From positions 2,976,001-3,040,000 of the forward strand of contig NZ_CP126742.1 in NCBI RefSeq assembly GCF_030246945.1: 64,000 nucleotides of DNA, in the 5' to 3' direction. Below the pieces are notes generated by a model. That model saw nothing but the letters and a program-made list of their open reading frames with translations, had not been told where the DNA came from and made no database searches. This document shows positions 8,226 to 16,774 of this stretch, in pieces. Positions within the stretch are counted from its first letter, which is position 1, and each line of letters opens with the position of its first letter. A program made the translations under genes and the position numbers. Source of the stretch: Microbacterium sp. zg-Y1090. Its GTDB lineage: Bacteria; Actinomycetota; Actinomycetes; Actinomycetales; Microbacteriaceae.

Positions 8226-8524
8226 TGCCCCCTCTCTCCGGGATCGATGGCATCTCGTCGGCCGCTGCGCTGCCGGCACCGACGCTGCGGCCCGCCGGCG
8301 ATGACACCTCCTTCGCCCAGAGCATCACCGGCGCCGTCGACGAGCTGCGCGCGCTGCAGTCGACCTCGAACGAGCTGGCCGTCGCAGCGGTCACCGGCGA
8401 CCTCGACGACATCCACTCCGCCATGATCGCGTCGACCCGCGCATCGGTGACCCTCGAGCTGGTCGCCGCAGTGCGCAACAAGGGCGTCGAGGCATTCAAC
8501 GACATCATGCGGATGCAGGCCTGA
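8225..8524 (+). CDS. fliE: FliE, MS ring-rod junction protein
   Basis: The 99-residue protein has SFAQSITGAVDELRALQ (about 29-45) and a C-terminus VTLELVAAVRNKGVEAFNDIMRMQA, the FliE pattern (xLQxxxxVRNKxxEAYxEIMRMxV). It connects the MS ring to the rod and is an early export substrate. Both ends are fused to neighbours through TGATG overlaps, so expression is probably translationally coupled in the flgB operon. Confidence 0.93.
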   Translation: MPPLSGIDGISSAAALPAPTLRPAGDDTSFAQSITGAVDELRALQSTSNELAVAAVTGDLDDIHSAMIASTRASVTLELVAAVRNKGVEAFNDIMRMQA

Positions 8525-10152
8525 TGCCCGCGGCCGTCTCCTCCGCCTTCGCCGGGCTGCGCAGCACGGTGGCGTCGTTCACCGTGGCCCAGCGCACCAT
8601 CGCGATCATCGGCATCGCCGTGCTGGTGATGGGGGCGGTCGCCATCGCGGGCTGGCTCAGTCGGCCGACCCTCACGCCGCTGTTCACCGGCCTGACCGCC
8701 GCCGACGCCAGCGCCGTGGTCGAGCAGCTGCGCTCCGCGTCGGTGGGCTACGAGCTGACGGACGGCGGCACGACCGTGCTCGTCCCGGAGTCGGCGGTGT
8801 ACGAGCAGCGCCTCGCCGCGGCCGCCGCCGGGCTCCCCAGCGCCGGGTCGGACGGGTACACCCTGCTCGACAGCATGGGCGTGACGAGTTCGGAGTTCCA
8901 GCAGACCGTGACCTACAAGCGCGCGATCGAGGGCGAGCTGGCGCGCACGATCACCGCCCTCAAGGGCGTGAAGACCGCGTCGGTGCAGCTGGCGATCCCG
9001 GAGGAGAGTGTCTTCGTCTCTCAGACGGTCGCCCCCACGGCCTCGGTGTTCGTCGACACCCCCGACGGCGCCTCCCTCTCGTCCTCGCAGGTCGAGGCGA
9101 TCGTGCACCTGACGTCCGCGGCCGTCAGCGGGATGGCCCCGGAGAACGTCACGGTCGTCGACCAGGCCGGACGCACCCTCTCCGCCGTCGGAGTGGGGAC
9201 CGCCGGCGGCATCGAGCAGCAGGCCAGCGCCTACGAGCTGCGCATCGCGGACAGCATCCAGACCATGCTCGACACCGTCGTCGGCGCCGGCAACGCGACG
9301 GTCACCGTCGCCGCCGAGATGCAGCAGGCCAGCAGCGAGCGCATCGAGGAGACCTACACCCCCATCGACGGCGATGCCGCCACCAGCGAGCAGACGAGCA
9401 CCGAGACGTACTCGGGCCCGGCCGCGGGCACCGGCGTGCTCGGGGCGGAGACCGGGGGCCCGGCCATGGGCGGCGACGGCACCTACGAGTCCAGCCAGGC
9501 CACCCGCAACAGCGTCATCAACAAGGCCGTCGAGAGCACCACGACACCTGCCGGCTCCCTCACACGTCAGAGCGTGGCCGTCGCCGTCGACCGAACGGCA
9601 GCGGAGGCGATCAACCTCGACCAGCTGACCGCCCTCGTCTCGTCGGCCGCCGGCATCGACCGCGCCCGCGGCGACGACATGACCGTCGAGCTCGTGACCT
9701 TCAGCAGCACCGACGCGGCCGCCGCGCAGGCGGCACTGGACGCCGCCCGCGCGGAGGAGGAAGCGGCACGCAGGGCAGAGCTGCTCCAGACGGCGATGAT
9801 CGTCGCGGCGGCCCTGGTCGTCCTGATCCTGGCGACGGGAACCGGCATCGTCGTGCGCCGTCGTCGCAGCGCCGCGGCCGCCGCGGTGCTCACCCCCCTT
9901 GCGCTCCCCGCCGACGGCGCCGGCGGCCTCGACTCGTTCGGCGCACTGGTGAACGGGGCACCCACGGCGGTGCTGGAGCAGATGCCCACCATTCCGCTGT
10001 CACTGCCGGAGCTCGAACCCGAGCCCGACCCGGAGCCCGCGCAGGTCACCCTCGACCGCCGCCGCGCGGAGCTGGGCGAGTTCGCCCGACGCGACCCTGC
10101 CCGCACCGCCGACCTGCTGCGGAGCCTGCTGCGCGAGGAGCAGGACGCATGA
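8524..10152 (+). CDS. fliF: FliF, flagellar MS-ring protein
   Basis: The 542-residue membrane protein has an N-terminal transmembrane helix (about 22-44), ring-building motifs (LTAADASAVVEQLRSASVGYEL; VTYKRAIEGELARTI; VKTASVQLAIPEESVF), a second membrane helix (about 421-443) and a C-terminal cytoplasmic tail. The last helix (FARRDPARTADLLRSLLREEQ) is the FliG-binding segment. It forms the membrane ring that holds the export gate and rotor. It starts within the fliE stop and overlaps fliG by 4 bases. Confidence 0.96.
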   Translation: MPAAVSSAFAGLRSTVASFTVAQRTIAIIGIAVLVMGAVAIAGWLSRPTLTPLFTGLTAADASAVVEQLRSASVGYELTDGGTTVLVPESAVYEQRLAAAAAGLPSAGSDGYTLLDSMGVTSSEFQQTVTYKRAIEGELARTITALKGVKTASVQLAIPEESVFVSQTVAPTASVFVDTPDGASLSSSQVEAIVHLTSAAVSGMAPENVTVVDQAGRTLSAVGVGTAGGIEQQASAYELRIADSIQTMLDTVVGAGNATVTVAAEMQQASSERIEETYTPIDGDAATSEQTSTETYSGPAAGTGVLGAETGGPAMGGDGTYESSQATRNSVINKAVESTTTPAGSLTRQSVAVAVDRTAAEAINLDQLTALVSSAAGIDRARGDDMTVELVTFSSTDAAAAQAALDAARAEEEAARRAELLQTAMIVAAALVVLILATGTGIVVRRRRSAAAAAVLTPLALPADGAGGLDSFGALVNGAPTAVLEQMPTIPLSLPELEPEPDPEPAQVTLDRRRAELGEFARRDPARTADLLRSLLREEQDA

Positions 10153-11153
10153 GCGAGCTGTCCAGCACCCAGACCGCCGCAGTGGTGATGATGAACCTCG
10201 ACCGCGCGCTGGCGGTGGAGGTGATGAAGCACCTCACCGATGACGAGGCGGAGAGCATCGCCGCGGAGATCATCCGCCTGCGCAATCTCGACGCCGAGAC
10301 GACCAGTCGCGCGCTCTCGGACTTCCACCGCATCGTGCAGGGACACCTGCCTCCGGCACGGGGCGGGCGCGACATCGCGGCCGGGCTCCTCTCGGCGTCC
10401 TTCGGCGCCGAGCGCGCGGAAGGAGTGCTCACGAAGGTCTCCTCGGCCATGACCGGCTCCTCCTTCGACTTCCTGAGCGCTGTGGAGCCGGCGCAGATCG
10501 CCAGCGTGGTCGACGGCGAGCTGCCGCACACCATCGCTCTCGTGCTCGCGCATCTCCCCGTCGACAGCGCCGCGGCCGTGCTCGCGGAGCTGTCGGACCC
10601 GCTGCGCACCGACGTCGCCCAAGCGATCGCCACGATGGGCACGGCGTCGCAGGATGCCGTCGCGATCGTGGCCGACGCCCTGCGCGCCCGTTCCGGTGCG
10701 TTCGCGATGCGGGACTCCCCCGAGGTGCTCGGCGGAGTGCAGCCGCTCGTCGACATCATCAACCGCTCGGACGCGACGGTCGAGAAGGCGCTGCTGGCCA
10801 ACCTGGAGGCCCGCGACAGCACGCTCGCGGAGGACATCCGTTCGCGCATGTTCACCTTCGCGGATGTCGTGGTGCTGGACGACCGCGATGCCCAGCGCGT
10901 GCTGCGGGGAATCGAGATCCGCGTGCTGGCCCTGGCTCTGAAGGGTGCGCCGGCCAGCGTCGCAGCGGTGATCCGCCGGAACATGTCCGAGCGCAACCGC
11001 GAGACCCTCGACGAAGAGGCGCAGACCCTCGGCGCGGTGCGCGTGTCGCAGGTGGAGGAGGCGCGGGCGGAGATCGTGCGCGTCATCCGCGCGCTGGAGG
11101 CGGCCGGCGACATCCGCGTGCAGCGAGGGGACGAGGAAGAGTATGTCTCTTGA
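10149..11153 (+). CDS. fliG: FliG, rotor/switch protein
   Basis: The 334-residue protein has the three FliG domains: N-terminal FliF-binding (TQTAAVVMMNLDRALAVEVMKHL), middle (GELPHTIALVLAHLPVDSAAAVLAEL) and C-terminal torque domain (MFTFADVVVLDDRDAQRVLRGIE, LALALKGAPASVAAVIRRNMSERNRETL). The usual EHPQ patch of the middle domain reads ELPH here, a small departure. It couples stator force to rotor turning and switching with FliM and FliN. It overlaps fliF (4 bases) and fliH (11 bases). Confidence 0.95.
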   Translation: MSELSSTQTAAVVMMNLDRALAVEVMKHLTDDEAESIAAEIIRLRNLDAETTSRALSDFHRIVQGHLPPARGGRDIAAGLLSASFGAERAEGVLTKVSSAMTGSSFDFLSAVEPAQIASVVDGELPHTIALVLAHLPVDSAAAVLAELSDPLRTDVAQAIATMGTASQDAVAIVADALRARSGAFAMRDSPEVLGGVQPLVDIINRSDATVEKALLANLEARDSTLAEDIRSRMFTFADVVVLDDRDAQRVLRGIEIRVLALALKGAPASVAAVIRRNMSERNRETLDEEAQTLGAVRVSQVEEARAEIVRVIRALEAAGDIRVQRGDEEEYVS

Positions 11154-11742
11154 CTTCACCCCTCTCGCGATCCCGCATCTGACAGGACCGGCCGAGGATG
11201 CCGAACGCGAGCGCGCGCGCCGGCGCGGCCATGCCATGGGGTACGCCGAAGGCATGCGCGCCGCTCGCGATCAGGCCGCCCAGGAGGCGGAGAAGGCCGC
11301 GGAAGAGCGGCGAGCCGCGACCCGCGCCGCCGCCGCAGCGGCCGCTCAGGCCGTGACGGCGCTGCAGCGTGCCGCGGCATCCCTCGCCGCCCGCACCGAG
11401 CTTCTCGCCGAGGTCGCGGAGGAGCGGGTGCTGCAGCTGGCGGTGGAACTGGCCGAGGTGATCGTGGAGCGCGAGCTCTCCGACCCCGTGCGCGCGGCCC
11501 TCACCGCCGTGGCCCGCGCGACCGCCGCCGCGGGGGGAGACGAGCGCGCGACCGTGACGCTGAGCGAGGCGGATCTGGCGACGCTGACGCACCTGGAGGC
11601 GCACCCCGCAGGCGTCCAGGTGGCGGCGCGAGCGGACCTCCTCCCCGGCGACGCCGTCGTGCACCTGGCCGACGGTGAGGTCGACCTGCGGGTGCAGTCC
11701 GCGCTCGAGCGGGTGCGGGCCGTCTTGGCGGAGGCAGGCTGA
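11143..11742 (+). CDS. fliH: FliH, export ATPase regulator
   Basis: The 199-residue protein has an Ala/Glu/Arg-rich helical N-terminal half (AERERARRRGHAMGYAEGMRA, then a long coiled region to about 110) and a C-terminal HrpE/FliH domain (ELAEVIVERELSDPVRAALTAV; LLPGDAVVHLADGEVDLRVQSALERVRAVL). It binds FliI and acts as the peripheral stalk of the export ATPase. The start overlaps fliG by 11 bases after GAGGAAGAG; its stop shares a TGATG with fliI. Confidence 0.9.
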   Translation: MSLDFTPLAIPHLTGPAEDAERERARRRGHAMGYAEGMRAARDQAAQEAEKAAEERRAATRAAAAAAAQAVTALQRAAASLAARTELLAEVAEERVLQLAVELAEVIVERELSDPVRAALTAVARATAAAGGDERATVTLSEADLATLTHLEAHPAGVQVAARADLLPGDAVVHLADGEVDLRVQSALERVRAVLAEAG

Positions 11743-13037
11743 TGGCGCTCTGGTCGACCGTCCTCGACGCCGCCCGCCCGGAGCGCTCCGGTGTGGTGTC
11801 GCGGATCATCGGACTCAGCATCGAGGTGCGCGGGATCGCCGCCGCCGTCGGCGACCTCGTCACCATCGGCGGCGAGGTCGACGCCGAGGTCGTCGCCGCC
11901 GAGCGGGGGGCGCTGCGCTGCATGCCCCTGTCCGTGACCACCGGGCTGCGCGTCGGCGACCGAGCCACCGTCGCATCCGGGCGGCTGCCCGTTCCCGTGG
12001 GCTCGTCCCTGCTCGGCCGCGTCATCGACGGTCTCGGCCGCCCCATGGACGGTCGCGGCGCGATCGACGCCCCACGGGTCTCCATGCACCACGACACCCC
12101 GGCCGCGATGGAACGGGCACGCATCACCGTGCCGCTGGCGTCGGGGGTGCGCGCCATCGACACGCTGACCCCCATGGGGCGCGGCCAGCGCATGGGCCTG
12201 TTCGCGGGCTCGGGCGTCGGCAAGTCGTCGCTGCTGTCGATGATCGCGCGCGGCTCCGCCGCCGATGTCAACGTCATCGGCCTGGTCGGCGAGCGCGGCA
12301 GGGAGGTGCGCGAGTTCATCGAGGACGATCTCGGCCCCGACGGGCTGGCGCGCTCGGTCGTCGTCGTGTCCACCTCGGACCAGCCGGCGATGGCGCGGCT
12401 GCGCGCCGCGTTCACCGCCACGCGCATCGCCGAATCCTTCCGCGACGACGGTGCGCACGTCATGCTCATGATGGACTCGCTCACCCGCGTGGCCATGGCT
12501 CAGCGCGAAATCGGTCTCGCGGCAGGCGAGCCGCCGGCCACACGCGGCTATCCGCCGTCGACCTTCCCGGTGCTGGCGAAGCTGCTCGAGCGCGCCGGCA
12601 CCGCACGCGAGGGGTCGATCACCGGCGTCTACACGGTGCTCGTCGACGGCGATGACCACAACGAGCCCGTCGCCGACACCGTCCGCTCCATCCTCGACGG
12701 TCACATCGTGCTCGACCGCGCGCTCGCGCTCACCGGACACCACCCCGCGATCGACGTGCTGGGCTCCGTGTCACGGCTGGCCGGCAAGGTCGCCACCCCC
12801 GAGCAGCAGCGGCTCGCGTCCCTGCTGCGCACCGCCCTCTCGGCCCGCCGCGAAGCGCACGACCTGATCGGGATCGGCGCCTACCAGCCCGGTGCCGACG
12901 CCCGGGTGGATGCCGCCATCACGCACGAGCGGCAGATCGAACGATTCCTGCGGCAGTCGCTCGACGAACAGGTCGCCGTCGAAGAGTCCTGGCAGCGGCT
13001 GAGCGCGCTGGTCGCGCCGTTCGGGGATATCGCATGA
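11742..13037 (+). CDS. fliI: FliI, flagellar export ATPase
   Basis: The 431-residue F1/T3SS-type ATPase has Walker A AGSGVGKSS (155-163), a Walker B region (DDGAHVMLMMDSLTRVAMAQREI) and the conserved GEPPATRGYPPSTFPVLAKLLERAG stretch. It hydrolyses ATP at the cytoplasmic face of the export gate to help unload chaperoned substrates. It sits in the fliH-fliI-fliJ trio with 1- and 4-base overlaps. F1 ATPase beta is excluded by context and by the FliI-specific C-terminus. Confidence 0.96.
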   Translation: MALWSTVLDAARPERSGVVSRIIGLSIEVRGIAAAVGDLVTIGGEVDAEVVAAERGALRCMPLSVTTGLRVGDRATVASGRLPVPVGSSLLGRVIDGLGRPMDGRGAIDAPRVSMHHDTPAAMERARITVPLASGVRAIDTLTPMGRGQRMGLFAGSGVGKSSLLSMIARGSAADVNVIGLVGERGREVREFIEDDLGPDGLARSVVVVSTSDQPAMARLRAAFTATRIAESFRDDGAHVMLMMDSLTRVAMAQREIGLAAGEPPATRGYPPSTFPVLAKLLERAGTAREGSITGVYTVLVDGDDHNEPVADTVRSILDGHIVLDRALALTGHHPAIDVLGSVSRLAGKVATPEQQRLASLLRTALSARREAHDLIGIGAYQPGADARVDAAITHERQIERFLRQSLDEQVAVEESWQRLSALVAPFGDIA

Positions 13038-13456
13038 GCCGCCCGTTCCGCCTCGCCGGGCTGCTGCGGGTGCGCGGCATCCAGGAGCGCGCCGCCGCCG
13101 CCCATCTGTCGCGGTCGGCCATGGAGCGCTCACACACCGACGCGCGGGAGCGTCAGCTGCGCGCGGCCCTCGCCGCGTCGGCGGACATCCCCATCGATGT
13201 GCGCACGCTCGCCGCCGTCGCCGCCGGCCGCGTCGCCGCCCGCAGCACCCTCACCGACCTGCGCACCCTGGCGGACATGCAGCTGGCCACCCTGGAGGAC
13301 GCCCGCGCTCAGCACGCCGCCGCCCGCATAGACCAGCGCGGGCTGGCCAGGCTCGCCGAGGCGCACGCCGACCGCGAGACCGCGCGCGAGCTTCACGAAG
13401 AGCAGATCGAACTGGACGAGATCGCCGTCCGCACCCACACCGAGGAGTCGCCATGA
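13034..13456 (+). CDS. fliJ: FliJ, export chaperone-escort protein
   Basis: The 140-residue protein is almost all helix and predicted antiparallel coiled coil (FRLAGLLRVRGIQERAAAAHL at the start; IDQRGLARLAEAHADRETARELHEEQIELDEIAVR near the end). It is assigned as FliJ from size, coiled-coil character and its place directly after fliI. FliJ is the central stalk of the export ATPase. Primary sequence is weakly conserved in this family, so context carries most of the weight. Confidence 0.82.
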   Translation: MSRPFRLAGLLRVRGIQERAAAAHLSRSAMERSHTDARERQLRAALAASADIPIDVRTLAAVAAGRVAARSTLTDLRTLADMQLATLEDARAQHAAARIDQRGLARLAEAHADRETARELHEEQIELDEIAVRTHTEESP

Positions 13457-14805
13457 GCGTCGTCACCGCGCTTGCGCGCATCGATGAGATCCAGCAGCGC
13501 ATCCGCACGCTCACCTCGGAGGCGGCCGCGCCCGCGCCGGGAGCGGGAGCCTCCGGCGCATCCTCTCCCGTCACCGCCGACGCCTTCGCCTCGGCGGTGC
13601 GCGACGTGCTCGGCACCGCCACCCTGGGCGACGGCTCCGTCACCGGGGAGGACGTGGTCGCTCAGGCGATGACGTACCTGGGGGTGCCGTACGTCTTCGG
13701 GGGCGAAGACGCGAGCGGCATGGACTGCTCGGGACTGGTGCAGCGGGTGCTCGCCGACCTGGGCATCGACGTCCCCCGCGTGGTGCAGGATCAGGCCGAC
13801 GTGGGCGTCGAGGTCGGCTCGCTGGCCGAAGCGCGCCCCGGCGACCTGCTCGTGACCAACGGCGAGAAGCACATCGTGATCTACGCCGGCGACGGCAAGA
13901 TCATCCATGCCCCGTATCCGGGCAAGAACGTCGAGCTGCGCAACAACTACCTCACCGACGCCGACATCCAGACGATCCGCCGTGTCGTCCCCGCTCCCGG
14001 AGAGGCCGTCGCCGCCGTGGCGACCGGGCCGGCACCGGCGTCGGCTCAGGTCGCCTCCGCCAACGCGGCCACGGCCCTCCCCGCTGCACTGGCGGCCGCG
14101 CTGTCCGCGACCGCACCACGGACCGCTGCCGCGCCGGGAGTGCCCGCCACCGTCGGCGCGGCGGCAGCGAGCGCCGGCGGCGGATCCCGGTCTGTCGGCC
14201 CGGGCGCGGGGGGCACCACGCCCGCGGCCGCCGCCGCCACCGCGGCATCCTTCGCCGACGCGGCCGCCGCGACCCTCACCGGAGCCAGCGCGCCCCCTGC
14301 CGTCGCGGACGCGCCGCCGCCCGCGCCGGCCGCCGCGGCCGCGCGCACCGCGCTGGCTCCGCAGGTCACCGCCCCCGTGCTCTCCCTCGCGAAGGCGCCC
14401 GAAGGGGAGCACACCCTCACCCTCCGGGTCACGCCCGACAACCTCGGTCCCGTCACCGTGAAGGCGCAGATCACGGCCACGTCGATGACCGTCGAGCTCG
14501 CCTCACCCTCCGACCTGGGACGCGACGCGCTGCGCGCCCTCCTGGTGGATCTGCGCCGCGACCTCGCCTCCCTGGTCCCCCACGCCGCGCTGAGCGTCGC
14601 CGCCGCCGACACGTCGACCGGCTCCGGCAGCGCGTCCGGCAACCCGTGGTCGACAGGCGCCGGCTCCGGATCGAGCCAGGGCCAGCACGGCGGCGGCGCC
14701 GCGGGCACACCCGCACGCAGCGGCACGCTCGCCGAGGCGGCTCCTGCACCCGCACCCCCCACCGCCCCGACCGTCGCCGGTTCGGGCATCGACCTGTTCG
14801 CCTGA
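13453..14805 (+). CDS. NlpC/P60 peptidoglycan hydrolase fused to a FliK-type hook-length domain
   Basis: The 450-residue protein has two recognisable ends. Residues about 66-170 are an NlpC/P60 (C40) peptidase: VAQAMTYLGVPYVFGG, catalytic DCSGL with Cys92, His140 in HIVIYAG and a third polar residue near His152. Residues about 316-375 match the FliK C-terminal hook domain (HTLTLRVTPDNLGPVTVKAQ, then ALRALLVDLRRDLA). Between them is a long Ala/Pro-rich linker, and a Gly/Ser-rich tail follows. There is no Sec signal peptide, so export through the flagellar apparatus is likely. It sits between fliJ and flgD, the normal fliK place. The fusion suggests one exported protein both opens the wall for the rod and measures hook length; that role is inferred. 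Confidence 0.85.
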   Translation: MSVVTALARIDEIQQRIRTLTSEAAAPAPGAGASGASSPVTADAFASAVRDVLGTATLGDGSVTGEDVVAQAMTYLGVPYVFGGEDASGMDCSGLVQRVLADLGIDVPRVVQDQADVGVEVGSLAEARPGDLLVTNGEKHIVIYAGDGKIIHAPYPGKNVELRNNYLTDADIQTIRRVVPAPGEAVAAVATGPAPASAQVASANAATALPAALAAALSATAPRTAAAPGVPATVGAAAASAGGGSRSVGPGAGGTTPAAAAATAASFADAAAATLTGASAPPAVADAPPPAPAAAAARTALAPQVTAPVLSLAKAPEGEHTLTLRVTPDNLGPVTVKAQITATSMTVELASPSDLGRDALRALLVDLRRDLASLVPHAALSVAAADTSTGSGSASGNPWSTGAGSGSSQGQHGGGAAGTPARSGTLAEAAPAPAPPTAPTVAGSGIDLFA

Positions 14806-14819
14806 CCCCGAGGAGCCCC

Positions 14820-15242
14820 GTGCCCGCCGTCGACCCCGTCTCCGCCAGCGCCGCCGTGCGCGCCGCAGCCGCCACCCCGCCCCCACCCAAGCAGTCCCTC
14901 GACGGCGAGGTCTTCCTGCAGCTGCTGGTCGCCCAGATGAAGAACCAGGACCCCAGCTCTCCACTGGACACCAACGAGATGATGGCGCAGACCACGCAGC
15001 TGGCCATGATGGAGCAGCTGACCGCGCTCACCGACGGCTTCTCCGAGCAGTTCGCGCTGAGCATGCGCCAGGCCGCCGCCGCGCTCGTCGGGCAGGACGC
15101 CTCCTACGTCGACGCCGACGGGGTCACCCAGACCGGCCGGGTCACCCAGGTCTCGTTCGACCAGGGCGTCCCCCTCGTCACCATCGGCGGCACCGCCGTC
15201 GCGCTCGACGCCGTCTCCGGCGTCACCTCCCCCGCTTCCTGA
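14820..15242 (+). CDS. flgD: FlgD, hook-capping scaffold protein
   Basis: The 140-residue protein starts at GTG with GAGGAG five bases upstream. It contains the FlgD core QSLDGEVFLQLLVAQMKNQDPSSPLDTNEM (about 24-53), followed by MAQTTQLAMMEQLTALTDGF and a short beta region (ALVGQDASYVDADG). It lacks the longer Ig-like C-terminal domain of enteric FlgD, as in many Gram-positive forms. It caps the growing hook and is exported. It lies between the FliK-type gene and flgE. Confidence 0.92.
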   Translation: MPAVDPVSASAAVRAAAATPPPPKQSLDGEVFLQLLVAQMKNQDPSSPLDTNEMMAQTTQLAMMEQLTALTDGFSEQFALSMRQAAAALVGQDASYVDADGVTQTGRVTQVSFDQGVPLVTIGGTAVALDAVSGVTSPAS

Positions 15243-15266
15243 CCACCTCATCCAGAAGGGCTGCTC

Positions 15267-16424
15267 ATGCTCCGTTCGCTCTACGCCGGGATCTCCGGCC
15301 TCCGCTCGCACCAGACCATGCTCGACGTCACCGGCAACAACATCTCGAACGTCAACACCATCGGGTTCAAGGCGGGGTCGGTCCAGTTCCAGGACACGCT
15401 CTCGCAGATCGTGCAGAACTCCCGCGCCCCTCAGCCCGAGGCCGGCGGCACGAACGCCGCCCAGGTGGGTCTGGGCACGCAGGTCGCCGGCATCCGCACG
15501 AACTTCGCGCAGGGGTCCGCGCAGGCCACCGGCGTCGCGACCGACCTGATGGTCGCCGGCGACGGGTTCTTCGTGGTGCGCAGCGGCGCCGAGACGCTGT
15601 ACACCCGCAACGGCGCGTTCTCCTTCGACGCCGCCGGCCGCATGGTCACGGTCGACGGCTCGCTCGTGCAGGGCTGGACGGCCGTCGACGGGCAGATCGG
15701 CACGGGCCGGCCGATCGGCGACATCTCCCTCCCGGTCGGCGCGACGTCCGCCGCGGTGGCCACCGGTGGCGCCCAGGCCGCCGGCAACCTCCCCTCCGAG
15801 GTCGCCGTCGGCGAGCAGCTCGTGCGCGACATCACGGTGTACGACGCGGTGGGCGCCTCGCGGCAGCTCGCGCTGACCTTCACCCGCACCGCCGGCGGAT
15901 GGGACGTCACCGACGGCACCGCGACGACCTCGCTCGCGTTCACCGACGGCAAGCTCACCGGGCCTGCCGCGATCACCTCCGGCGGGGTCACCATCGACCT
16001 GTCGGCACTCACGGGTTTCGCCGATCTGCGCACCGTCGCGCTGACCGGCCAGGACGGCCGCGCGTCGGGAAGCCTGGTGTCCTACACGATCTCCGCCGAC
16101 GGCAGCCTGATCGGAACATTCAGCAACGGCGCCTCCGAGGTGCTGGCACAGGTGGCGCTGGCCTCGTTCGACAACCCGGAGGGCCTGGAGAAGGCGGGCT
16201 CGTCGCAGTACCGCGCGGGCGCCAACTCGGGTGCCGCCGCCGTCGGTGCCGCCGGCGTCGACGGCATGGGTGACCTCGTCAGCGGCGCGCTGGAGATGTC
16301 CAACGTCGACCTCTCGCAGGAGTTCACGAACCTCATCGTCGCTCAGCGCGGCTTCCAGGCGAACGCCCGCATCATCACCACGAGCGATGAAGTGCTGCAG
16401 GAGCTGACGAACCTCAAGCGATGA
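15267..16424 (+). CDS. flgE: FlgE, flagellar hook protein
   Basis: The 385-residue protein starts MLRSLYAGISGLRSHQTMLDVTGNNISNVNTIGFKAG, the hook signature, followed by FQDTLSQIV and ATDLMVAGDGFFVVRSG. The C-terminus has MSNVDLSQEFTNLIVAQRGFQANARIITTSDEVLQELTNLKR, typical of FlgE. It polymerises into the universal joint. AGAAGG lies before the ATG. It is the last gene of the flgB operon; a new flagellar-type promoter follows 26 bases after its stop. No separate flgF or flgG is visible here. Confidence 0.95.
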   Translation: MLRSLYAGISGLRSHQTMLDVTGNNISNVNTIGFKAGSVQFQDTLSQIVQNSRAPQPEAGGTNAAQVGLGTQVAGIRTNFAQGSAQATGVATDLMVAGDGFFVVRSGAETLYTRNGAFSFDAAGRMVTVDGSLVQGWTAVDGQIGTGRPIGDISLPVGATSAAVATGGAQAAGNLPSEVAVGEQLVRDITVYDAVGASRQLALTFTRTAGGWDVTDGTATTSLAFTDGKLTGPAAITSGGVTIDLSALTGFADLRTVALTGQDGRASGSLVSYTISADGSLIGTFSNGASEVLAQVALASFDNPEGLEKAGSSQYRAGANSGAAAVGAAGVDGMGDLVSGALEMSNVDLSQEFTNLIVAQRGFQANARIITTSDEVLQELTNLKR

Positions 16425-16450
16425 CGTCGACCGGGTCGCCGGCCTCCGCC

Positions 16451-16477
16451 TAACGGATGGATGCCGGCGACCGACAG
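16451..16477 (+). promoter_or_regulatory. Flagellar (sigma-28-type) promoter for flbD-motA-motB
   Basis: TAAC (16451-16454), a 15-base spacer and ACCGACAG (16470-16477). The -10 has two mismatches to GCCGATAG, so it may be weaker than the other four. It lies 72 bases before flbD. Confidence 0.65.
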
Positions 16478-16549
16478 TCCCTATCACAGGCGATGGCGCG
16501 GCCACCTTGGTCTGCACCCGCGCAGTCCGACGCATCCGGGAGGGAGCGC

Positions 16550-16774
16550 ATGATCGTCCTCACGCGCCTGAACCGCATAGAGTTCGCGGTCAATCCCGAC
16601 CTCATCGAGCGCATCCAGGCCTCACCGGACACGACCCTCGTCATGGTCGACGGCGCGACCTTCGTCGTCTCCGAGGCCATGGACACGGTGATCGACAGCA
16701 TCGTGGACTTCCGTGCCCGGGTCGTCGCCGCCGCGGCTGACCGCAGAGACCGCGACCTGGAGGGCGTCGACTGA
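16550..16774 (+). CDS. flbD: FlbD/SwrD-family flagellar protein
   Basis: The 74-residue protein reads MIVLTRLNRIEFAVNPDLIERIQASPDTTL, then VDGATFVVSEAMDTVIDSIVDFRARVV, the full FlbD (SwrD) domain. In B. subtilis SwrD supports swarming torque. The ATG at 16550 follows GGGAGGGAG and gives the normal family length. A longer in-frame start at 16457 lies inside the flagellar promoter and is rejected. Its stop shares TGATG with motA, which fits a role near the stator. Confidence 0.9.
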   Translation: MIVLTRLNRIEFAVNPDLIERIQASPDTTLVMVDGATFVVSEAMDTVIDSIVDFRARVVAAAADRRDRDLEGVD

